A stretch of 5,802 nt of DNA from Actinomycetota bacterium. Lineage in GTDB: Bacteria > Actinomycetota > Actinomycetes > Nanopelagicales > Nanopelagicaceae. The DNA lies in contig CANHFN010000056.1 in assembly GCA_947459935.1 (NCBI GenBank), positions 1 through 5,802 of the forward strand, given 5' to 3'. Of this stretch, positions 1-4,128 are shown piece by piece. Every line of letters starts with the position of its first letter. The stretch's first letter is position 1. A program made the translations under genes and the position numbers. The notes below the pieces were generated by a model that was not told the origin of the DNA, made no database searches, and worked only from the letters and a program-made list of their open reading frames with translations.

Positions 1-137
1 AAATCTGCATCTGTATTAGCTGCGTACTTTTCCATGCATGCCTTTACAGATAGCGCTTCAATCTTTGCCTGCGCTGGATCGTAAACTCCACATGGAAGAT
101 CACAGTGTGCGTAGACAGTTGTCTTTGGTGCAAACAT
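1..137 (-). CDS. sodN: Nickel superoxide dismutase (SodN), N-terminal part, runs off left edge
   Basis: Cytoplasmic nickel-dependent superoxide dismutase, which converts superoxide to hydrogen peroxide and oxygen. Only the first 45 codons are in the window; the 3' part lies beyond the left edge. The ATG is the complement of 135-137, preceded by a purine-rich Shine-Dalgarno AGGGGAG (complement of 144-150). The protein begins with a ten-residue leader MFAPKTTVYA, followed by HCDLPCGVYDP (residues 11-21). This is the family's nickel hook: His11, Cys12 and Cys16 become His1, Cys2 and Cys6 of the mature enzyme after the leader is cut. From family knowledge, the new N-terminal amine and the His side chain are nickel ligands, so the enzyme is inactive until processed. 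The leader is somewhat shorter than the 14-residue leader of Streptomyces SodN. The divergent neighbour sodX encodes the expected processing protease. Identification is secure despite truncation. Confidence 0.95.
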   Translation of the reverse strand, partial: MFAPKTTVYAHCDLPCGVYDPAQAKIEALSVKACMEKYAANTDAD

Positions 138-207
138 TTTCTTCTCCCCTATTAAGCACTTCTTGATGTAATGGAATTGCAGTGCTTATGGTGCGAGACT
201 ACCGCCC
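138..207. promoter_or_regulatory. Divergent sodN/sodX control region with 8-bp inverted repeat
   Basis: This 70-bp gap separates the two divergent starts and must hold both promoters. It contains a perfect inverted repeat, TAAGCACT (153-160) and AGTGCTTA (181-188), with a 20-bp spacer. A -10-like TGTAAT on the plus strand (167-172) lies inside the spacer and would place a sodX transcript start near 179-180; I see no good -35 for it. I see no clear -10 for sodN. The arrangement fits an operator, but I do not see the TTGCAA-type half-sites described for the nickel regulator Nur in Streptomyces, so the regulator is unknown. Read as RNA, the repeat could also form an 8-bp stem in a 5' leader. Confidence 0.4.
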
Positions 208-534
208 ATGAGCAAATTTGGCACAGTTAAGGTTGCAGGCGGCTCCATGCTTCCCGCATACCGAGAAGGTGACTGGCTATTTGTGAGTTGGCTAGATTCT
301 GCGCCAGGTTTAGAGGCGGTTGGAAACTCCCTTGTCAGCAAGGTTGTAGTTATCGAGCGAGAAGAACGCCCAGGGATCTTTCTTATTAAACGAGTACAAA
401 AGTTCCATGCAGGAAACTTCTGGGTCCAAGGCGAGAATGAAGAAAGTACTGATTCACGTAGCTGGGGTTGGATACCAGCAAATGAGGTTGTTGGCCTGGT
501 GCTGTTTCGGTACAAGAGGGGTAGAGCGCGCTGA
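208..534 (+). CDS. sodX: Nickel-type superoxide dismutase maturation protease (S26 family)
   Basis: Small S26-type serine peptidase (108 aa) that removes the N-terminal leader of SodN so the nickel hook can form. The catalytic serine is Ser13 in GGSMLPAYREGD (residues 11-22), matching the signal-peptidase S-M-x-P box. The general-base lysine is Lys61 in FLIKRV (58-63). The C-terminal box GENEESTDSR (75-84) matches the G-[DE]-N-x(3)-S-x-D-S-R box of type I signal peptidases. Unlike those enzymes it has no N-terminal membrane anchor, which agrees with a cytoplasmic substrate and with the short length of SodX proteins. The ATG at 208 leaves only three residues before the conserved strand; the Shine-Dalgarno upstream is poor (GGTGCGAG at 190-197 at best). 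A seven-codon reading frame (188-211) ends in the same ATGA that starts this gene. Divergent pairing with sodN confirms the role. Confidence 0.92.
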   Translation: MSKFGTVKVAGGSMLPAYREGDWLFVSWLDSAPGLEAVGNSLVSKVVVIEREERPGIFLIKRVQKFHAGNFWVQGENEESTDSRSWGWIPANEVVGLVLFRYKRGRAR

Positions 535-594
535 TTCTTACTCAGTTGGTGCTTCCAGTCAGAAAGCAATTCATGGGGTCATGTGGACTTTAGC

Positions 595-1176
595 TCAAGG
601 AACATAAACCGTAGCGCTGCAATTAAAGGTTGTAAATCCTGTCGTCCGACTTGTCGCTTCAATAACCCCTTCAATTCGCGCACCAACCACCCCAGGCGAG
701 CAATTTGCTCCTGGAGCTAATTGAATATTTGTTATTCCATTTTGATTATCATCAATAAAAGTAATTGGAAGGCGCACTACATAGTTAAGAGTGACGGCTC
801 GCAAATTGACTTGAGGTCCTTGTGGGCCCTGAGGACCCGTATCTCCCTTAATACCCTGCGATCCTGTGGCTCCAGTTTCTCCTTGTGGTCCAGTCTCTCC
901 TTTGAATCCTTGAATTCCTTGCGGGCCTAACTCACCTTTTTCTCCCTGAATCCCTTGCGGTCCTTGAGCTCCGAGGATCAATCTACTTGTGCCTGAAGGA
1001 CACTTCTGTGTTGCGGGATAAGTTACAACTTTCGTTTTTTGATTAACGCAAAGCAGATAACCAGTTTCAGGAGTATTAAAAAGATTTGCAGAATATGCAA
1101 CACTTCCAGTTAAAACCATTCCAACTATTAAGCCGATTACGAATCGTCCTTTGAAAATTACTTCCTTTAAACTCAT
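595..1176 (-). CDS. Secreted or membrane-anchored collagen-like repeat protein
   Basis: A 193-aa exported protein with a short collagen-like stretch. Residues 1-10 are hydrophilic with two lysines, and 11-30 are a hydrophobic segment ending SVAYSA. This could be a Sec signal peptide cut near Ala27 or Ala30, or an uncleaved anchor. Residues 31-68 form a short domain with Cys43 and Cys59 ([21 protein letters not shown]), a module I associate with actinobacterial collagen-like proteins. Residues 69-122 are 18 uninterrupted Gly-X-Y triplets, rich in Gln, Glu, Lys and Thr ([12 protein letters not shown]), a composition suited to a charge-stabilised triple helix without hydroxyproline. Residues 123-193 form a beta-rich C-terminal domain with Cys159 and Cys186, which may drive trimerisation or bind a ligand. 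Family knowledge suggests a surface or adhesive role; the specific role is unknown. The gene is convergent with sodX, with 60 bp between stops and no clear terminator. ATG 1176 has a -10-like box just upstream. Confidence 0.85.
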   Translation of the reverse strand: MSLKEVIFKGRFVIGLIVGMVLTGSVAYSANLFNTPETGYLLCVNQKTKVVTYPATQKCPSGTSRLILGAQGPQGIQGEKGELGPQGIQGFKGETGPQGETGATGSQGIKGDTGPQGPQGPQVNLRAVTLNYVVRLPITFIDDNQNGITNIQLAPGANCSPGVVGARIEGVIEATSRTTGFTTFNCSATVYVP

Positions 1177-1183
1177 ATGCTTA

Positions 1184-1189
1184 ATTATG
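1184..1189 (-). promoter_or_regulatory. Putative -10 box of the collagen-like gene, near-leaderless
   Basis: The minus strand reads CATAAT here, five of six matches to TATAAT, with seven bases between it and the ATG at 1176. Transcription would begin at or next to the start codon, giving a leaderless or almost leaderless mRNA. This would explain the lack of a well-placed Shine-Dalgarno (only AGGG too far upstream). No convincing -35 is visible. Confidence 0.4.
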
Positions 1190-1271
1190 CCCTGTAATCG
1201 GACTGAATATCTGACTTTTGCTAGTTAGTATTTCCTTTGAAGAACAGTTGGAAGAGCACGGTGACTTAGGG

Positions 1272-1293
1272 AGCGAGTAAAAGCGAGTAAAAG
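1272..1293 (+). repeat. Tandem 10-bp direct repeat, 2.2 copies
   Basis: The unit AGCGAGTAAA is repeated exactly at 1272-1281 and 1282-1291, with two further matching bases. It ends where the putative tRNA-like segment begins. It may be a slippage product or mark a junction; it is too short to assign a function. Confidence 0.7.
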
Positions 1294-1382
1294 AAGGGCT
1301 ACTCGGTGGCTTTGAGCATAAGCTCACAACACCTAACACGCTCTTAGTCGCTGGGTCGAGGAGTTCGAGTCCTTCAAAACCA
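1293..1382 (+). pseudogene. Degenerate tRNA-Lys(CTT)-like sequence
   Basis: Several tRNA landmarks occur in the right order. GAAGGGC (1293-1299) can pair with GTCCTTC (1369-1375), seven pairs including one G-T, like an acceptor stem. TA follows, then CTC (1302-1304) and GAG (1314-1316), like a D stem. CTCTTAG (1341-1347) resembles an anticodon loop with T33, anticodon CTT (Lys) and A37. GGGTC (1353-1357) resembles a variable loop, and TTCGAGT (1364-1370) is a canonical T loop. CCA occurs at 1380-1382. It cannot fold as a normal tRNA: about 18 extra bases precede the anticodon loop, the anticodon stem does not pair, the T stem carries an extra A (1362), and the T-stem and acceptor 3' strands compete for the same bases, as if several bases were lost. 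It is probably a decayed tRNA or an integration-site relic. Chance resemblance is possible for the 5' half and less likely for the 3' half. Confidence 0.4.
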
Positions 1383-1503
1383 TTTAAAGTCCTGTTAACA
1401 GACCCACTAAGTCCGACATGTTTTTCTGAATTTCCAATACTTCCCTAAAACGCTACCCATTACTGCATACGGCATTAGCGCAATTTTTTGACCATCTAAT
1501 TCA

Positions 1504-1533
1504 TTGACTCTCGAAAGGATAGGGTCTTATTCT
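1504..1533 (+). promoter_or_regulatory. Putative promoter of the four-cysteine gene, leaderless
   Basis: TTGACT (1504-1509) and TATTCT (1528-1533) are separated by 18 bp. Six bases follow before the ATG at 1540, so transcription would start at the A of the start codon. This geometry supports both the promoter and the choice of ATG 1540, which has no usable Shine-Dalgarno (GGATAGGG at 1518-1524 is too far upstream). Confidence 0.5.
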
Positions 1534-1539
1534 TGAAAT

Positions 1540-1872
1540 ATGCGAAAGATTATGGCAGCTATAAAGCGAGGTGTAACCCGCCGTCCTCGAGAAATTGAAT
1601 CTGTTTTGGCTTTTGAATGCTCAAAGCAGTGGGATGAACTTCTCAAGATTGATGGAATTGAGTCACAGCGATTCTGTATCAGCTGTTCCAAGAATGTTTA
1701 TTTAACTGAATCTGATTTGGCTTTTAAAGAGAATGCGAAGAGAGGCCGATGCGTTTCCATTCCTGGGGGTACCAAACTGAACATCGAGGGTAAAGAAGTG
1801 ATTACCCACAGGGAATTGGGTGGTGCGCCAATGCATTACGTGAGTGAGCCATTAGATGACTGGAAAGATTGA
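1540..1872 (+). CDS. Small four-cysteine putative zinc-binding protein
   Basis: A 110-aa soluble protein; I cannot name its function. The core (residues 25-73) has four cysteines: Cys27 in FECSKQWDEL, Cys46 and Cys49 in RFCISCSKNVYL, and Cys71 in GRCVSI. The pattern C-x18-C-x2-C-x21-C with a Trp after the first Cys resembles small uncharacterised bacterial proteins of the form CxxxW...RxCxxCxxxVY...GxCV, which look like compact zinc ribbons. The N-terminal 20 residues are strongly basic (KRGVTRRPR), which could favour nucleic-acid contact. The C-terminal third (75-110) is polar, ends acidic and has no cysteine. There is no signal peptide or membrane segment. ATG 1540 is preferred over ATG 1552 (Met5) because a promoter-like pair positions transcription exactly at 1540. 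The gene stands alone, same strand as the next gene but 130 bp from it. Zinc binding is inference from cysteine spacing. Confidence 0.72.
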   Translation: MRKIMAAIKRGVTRRPREIESVLAFECSKQWDELLKIDGIESQRFCISCSKNVYLTESDLAFKENAKRGRCVSIPGGTKLNIEGKEVITHRELGGAPMHYVSEPLDDWKD

Positions 1873-1986
1873 ACCAGTTTCGTAACGTCATAGCCATGAA
1901 AAGCTTGCCAGACTAAATATTGAGTAATCGTTCAACTTTCTTTTCTAGATCTTGTTCGGTAATTACCTTGACCAGACTGGCCACCA

Positions 1987-1992
1987 TATACT
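1987..1992 (+). promoter_or_regulatory. Putative -10 box of the two-TM duplicated-domain gene
   Basis: TATACT matches the -10 consensus at five of six positions and lies ten bases before ATG 2003, so the 5' leader would be only about three to four bases. The upstream TTGACC (1968-1973) is 13 bp away, too close for a normal -35. A 9-bp interrupted palindrome CCAG-A-CTGG (1972-1980) sits between them and could be a protein-binding site. Confidence 0.4.
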
Positions 1993-2002
1993 CTTAACCA
2001 CT

Positions 2003-2911
2003 ATGTGGACGAGATTGCTACAACAATTGGAAGCGAGTTGGGGAAGATTTAGTCAATTAAATCTAGCTCTACGCATACCTTCCTACATAGTAGCTTGGCC
2101 TATTTTGCTTGGACTTTATCTCTTCAGCCGAAGTAAAAATACAATTCTTAATCTCTGCGTTCTTCTCTTACTAACTCTCTTTATTCAAATTCCATGGGTC
2201 ACCTCGATTGCTGGCGTGTCAAGCATTGATCGTTTTAACATATTTAGCAGTAAAGATAATGCTCTCTCTTCTGATCAATCTAATAATGGTTCTGCCAATC
2301 CAAGTCCAACGATTTCTCCAGTCATTAGTGTGAGTTATGGTGCAGTTACTATTGATTGCGCAGGCAGTGATATTTCAGGAACATTGGAAGTCAAAAATTC
2401 AGGAAACACTCCCATTTCTGGACGCGCTGAAATCCCCGTTACTACATATGAAAAATACATAATCCCGCTTTCAGGGGTTTTCTTGGATCTTGCCCCGGGT
2501 AGCACGACCGTTATTTCCCTAGAAGGTGCGCAGGGGTGCAAAGCTGGACAGGTAATTGGTGAGCCAACAACAGCTTTCACAATTCCAAGTCAAACAAAGT
2601 TACAAACTTTGAATCTCCTGGATGCATTTGAATGGAGTGCAATAAAAGTAGTTTGCGATAAGGGATCTGAACTCATCAGTCTCAAGGCAACCGTCCGCAA
2701 CATCACTGAACTCACTCTAACCGCCGGCATCGAGGTTAACCTAGCAAATGGGGAACGCGAAAGTTTTGATTCCTTCTACGGGACAATATACAAACTTGGC
2801 CCGGGTGAAACTCGGGAGATTAATTTTGGGTACGGCGAGAGTTGCCAAAAAGGTGTGCGGGGATTTCAAGGTCCCTACACAACTCAGTTTGAGACTCGAT
2901 TTACCTATTAA
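2003..2911 (+). CDS. Two-TM membrane protein with two tandem Cys-paired beta domains
   Basis: Unrecognised protein, 302 aa from ATG 2003. Residues 1-25 are a short amphipathic start. Hydrophobic segments at about 27-42 (YIVAWPILLGLYLF) and 47-71 (ILNLCVLLLLTLF) are likely transmembrane helices. A polar Ser/Asn/Pro-rich linker follows (about 82-106). The rest is two related beta-strand-rich repeats, about 108-192 and 210-296. Each starts with a strand ending in Cys (VTIDC at 119; IKVVC at 218), has a central L-x-P-G turn (LAPGSTT 163-169; LGPGETR 265-271) and a second Cys about 60 residues after the first (Cys179, Cys281), then ends in a G-x-x-TT-x-F motif. This implies an internal duplication of an Ig/CARDB-like fold with one disulfide per copy, probably extracytoplasmic. 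An in-frame TTG at 1952 would add 17 residues, but the -10-like box at 1987 lies inside that extension and neither start has a Shine-Dalgarno. The stop lies two bases from the stop of the opposing lipoprotein gene. Confidence 0.78.
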   Translation: MWTRLLQQLEASWGRFSQLNLALRIPSYIVAWPILLGLYLFSRSKNTILNLCVLLLLTLFIQIPWVTSIAGVSSIDRFNIFSSKDNALSSDQSNNGSANPSPTISPVISVSYGAVTIDCAGSDISGTLEVKNSGNTPISGRAEIPVTTYEKYIIPLSGVFLDLAPGSTTVISLEGAQGCKAGQVIGEPTTAFTIPSQTKLQTLNLLDAFEWSAIKVVCDKGSELISLKATVRNITELTLTAGIEVNLANGERESFDSFYGTIYKLGPGETREINFGYGESCQKGVRGFQGPYTTQFETRFTY

Positions 2912-2913
2912 TT

Positions 2914-3732
2914 TCAGTCTTCAAAACAAATTCCATCGCCGTCACCATCTCGGCAATACACCGGCTTATTCCGCTCGATCCACCATAAACGATTCTTTTC
3001 CTCATCGTTTCTAGAAAATGAAACACCGTCGTAAAAGGAATCAATTTCATAGTCAAAAGCCAATATAGAACAAATAGGTAACGCTCCTACTTGTGCAGTG
3101 CGAGCCTTGTTCCCAGCCTCGAATAAATGCGGAAGATATCTCTCCTGAGTCTGTGTTAAGTACTCGGGATTAGAACTTACATATCGTGCGTTAAAGTCAT
3201 AGGCATCAAATTCAATACCCATGCCGTGTGGCACCCAATATCCTGTCAAGATCAATCTCTCATTTACTGAGTCGGCAGGTGGGCTAATTTTAAGCGCATC
3301 GCCCTTTTCCAGTATGTGAATAAACCCTTTATTTCCATCCCCAACCAACTCACCGTTTTCATAATTGCTTAAGACAACTAAAACTCTCTGGCCGATTGGA
3401 AGCGTTCTTTCAAGAGCCTCTCTGGCCGAAGAGAATGCTTTAACTTGTAGAAGTTCTCTTTCCATACAGCCCGCTGAATATGGCCATATCAAGTCCAAAT
3501 CAACTCTTTTGTTGTCAACATAAACAGTGTTTTGATTATCTCCACCATAGCCTTGTGTATCAACACCATATCCAGTGACAGTTCCTATGTATTGATCTAC
3601 AGAATTAGTTTGAACTGAAGTAGCTAAAGGTGCCACGTTTTCATATTCAGAAATGGCCGAACAGCCAGAGAGAGATACCACCCCGATAGTTAGTACAAGG
3701 GCATAGGCAAGGACTCTCCTTGAAAAATTCAT
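2914..3732 (-). CDS. Lipoprotein with degenerate SNase-like domain and Excalibur-like tail
   Basis: Predicted lipoprotein of 272 aa. Residues 1-23 are a signal peptide (RR, then ALVLTIGVVSLSG) with lipobox L-S-G-C and Cys24 as the lipidation site, so the mature protein is anchored outside the membrane. Residues 47-222 follow the order of a staphylococcal-nuclease fold: strand TVYVDNKRVDLDLI (69-82), a helix into LPIGQRVLVV (111-120), a strand GFIHILEKG (136-144), then SVNERLILTGYWV (155-167), and EAGNKARTAQVGALPIC (205-221), which resembles the family's closing Ae-x-AR-x(4)-GLW segment. The acidic Ca/catalytic residues of the D-x-P-E loop are absent (IWPY, 82-85) and the GR pair of the third catalytic site reads NKG, so it is probably not an active nuclease. 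The C-terminus CRDGDGDGICFED (260-272) resembles an Excalibur calcium-binding motif, often fused to nucleases, with the last Cys shifted by one. A strong Shine-Dalgarno supports ATG 3732. Fold assignment is from motif order only. Confidence 0.75.
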   Translation of the reverse strand: MNFSRRVLAYALVLTIGVVSLSGCSAISEYENVAPLATSVQTNSVDQYIGTVTGYGVDTQGYGGDNQNTVYVDNKRVDLDLIWPYSAGCMERELLQVKAFSSAREALERTLPIGQRVLVVLSNYENGELVGDGNKGFIHILEKGDALKISPPADSVNERLILTGYWVPHGMGIEFDAYDFNARYVSSNPEYLTQTQERYLPHLFEAGNKARTAQVGALPICSILAFDYEIDSFYDGVSFSRNDEEKNRLWWIERNKPVYCRDGDGDGICFED

Positions 3733-3741
3733 AAAACGTGA

Positions 3742-3747
3742 CTCCTC
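3742..3747 (-). promoter_or_regulatory. Strong Shine-Dalgarno of the lipoprotein gene
   Basis: The minus strand reads GAGGAG nine bases before ATG 3732, a near-ideal site that fixes the start. CCTC (complement of 3758-3761) could pair with GAGG across a ten-base loop and weakly mask it; the stem is only four pairs, so this is minor. Confidence 0.75.
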
Positions 3748-3789
3748 AAAACTTCTAGAGGCTCCATGGTAACAATAAGGCTGCTAGTT

Positions 3790-4101
3790 CTAAGGAGTAC
3801 TGAGCCAGGACCAAAGTTTTCTTTTGATCGCATCCTCTGAAAGTGCTCGCGAGAGCTCTTCTCCTTTACCCATATCCGTTATTTGCTGCACCACTGTCAA
3901 GATTGGATCTTCAGGGTTTAGCCCAAATTTATGAGCAATCTTTGGGAACTCTTCTGGCTCAACTGTGTAGTTGAACTCGTAATCACCTTCGTTTTCATTG
4001 CGGCCGTAAAGCTCAAACTGGAAAAAGAGATTGCCCTCTGAGGTCATTGAAGCGTATAGAACTGGCTCGCCTTCATCTCCAATAATGGAAATATTTGTCA
4101 C
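3790..4101 (-). CDS. Small acidic protein downstream of kgd, unknown function
   Basis: I do not recognise this 103-aa protein. It is soluble, rich in Glu and Asp, without cysteine, signal peptide or membrane segment. The first half (residues 3-48) alternates hydrophobic and polar residues with aromatics (VLYASM, LFFQFELYG, YEFNYTV) and should form a beta-sheet. The second half (50-103) looks helical (EFPKIAHKFG, DPILTVVQQI, GEELSRAL, IKRKLWSWL). The start is GTG at 4101, supported by a strong Shine-Dalgarno GGGAGG nine bases upstream; no ATG fits. It lies 27 bp after the kgd stop on the same strand with no terminator between, so cotranscription is likely. A regulatory or stabilising role for the 2-oxoglutarate dehydrogenase complex is conceivable from position only. 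The 57-bp gap to the lipoprotein gene downstream leaves read-through possible. Confidence 0.75.
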   Translation of the reverse strand: MTNISIIGDEGEPVLYASMTSEGNLFFQFELYGRNENEGDYEFNYTVEPEEFPKIAHKFGLNPEDPILTVVQQITDMGKGEELSRALSEDAIKRKLWSWLSTP

Positions 4102-4110
4102 TGGGATATA

Positions 4111-4116
4111 CCTCCC
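4111..4116 (-). promoter_or_regulatory. Shine-Dalgarno deciding the GTG start of the kgd-linked gene
   Basis: The minus strand reads GGGAGG nine bases before GTG 4101, which supports this non-ATG start. GGGA (complement of 4113-4116) can pair with TCCC (complement of 4103-4106) around a six-base loop that includes part of the site. The four-pair stem is weak. Confidence 0.7.
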
Positions 4117-4128
4117 TTTGCATTATTT

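Larger units (their letters stand above)
1177..1539. other. 363-bp intergenic region between divergent accessory genes
   Basis: No supportable protein gene lies here. It holds the upstream regions of the divergent collagen-like gene and the four-cysteine gene, a tandem 10-mer repeat (1272-1293), a degenerate tRNA-like segment (1293-1382) and a 10-bp perfect palindrome CTGTTAACAG (1392-1401). Within the tRNA-like part a short hairpin TGAGC-ATAA-GCTCA (1313-1326) is visible. A 39-codon open stretch exists on the minus strand at 1407-1526, but it has no good start. Confidence 0.6.

Noticed and set aside
186..569. A 127-codon open frame on the minus strand opposite sodX.
   Set aside because: It is the antisense shadow of sodX, whose catalytic motifs are clear; the minus-strand translation is Ser/Thr/Pro-rich without recognisable domains.
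535..594. A possible intrinsic terminator between the convergent sodX and collagen-like genes.
   Set aside because: Only weak stems such as GCTT/AAGC are present and no T-run follows.
815..970. Short G/C-patterned repeats that could be taken for a CRISPR array or minisatellite.
   Set aside because: They are the nine-base-periodic codons of the Gly-X-Y triplets in the collagen-like gene, not spaced direct repeats with unique spacers.
1293..1376. A functional tRNA gene.
   Set aside because: The anticodon stem does not pair, about 18 extra bases lie before the anticodon loop, and the T stem and acceptor stem compete for the same 3' bases. It is kept only as a degenerate tRNA-like sequence.
1407..1526. 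A 39-codon open stretch on the minus strand (with ATG at 1475) whose translation, including NELDGQKIALMPYAVMG, looks protein-like.
   Set aside because: There is no Shine-Dalgarno or promoter for it, the ATG-initiated part is only 22 codons, and it overlaps the promoter-like pair of the gene at 1540. It could be a gene remnant, but composition alone does not support it.
2335..2580. An 81-codon minus-strand frame inside the duplicated-domain gene, and an 88-codon plus-strand frame at 2748-3014.
   Set aside because: Both are shadows of the genes at 2003-2911 and 2914-3732. The second runs across the junction of two genes and has no initiation signal.
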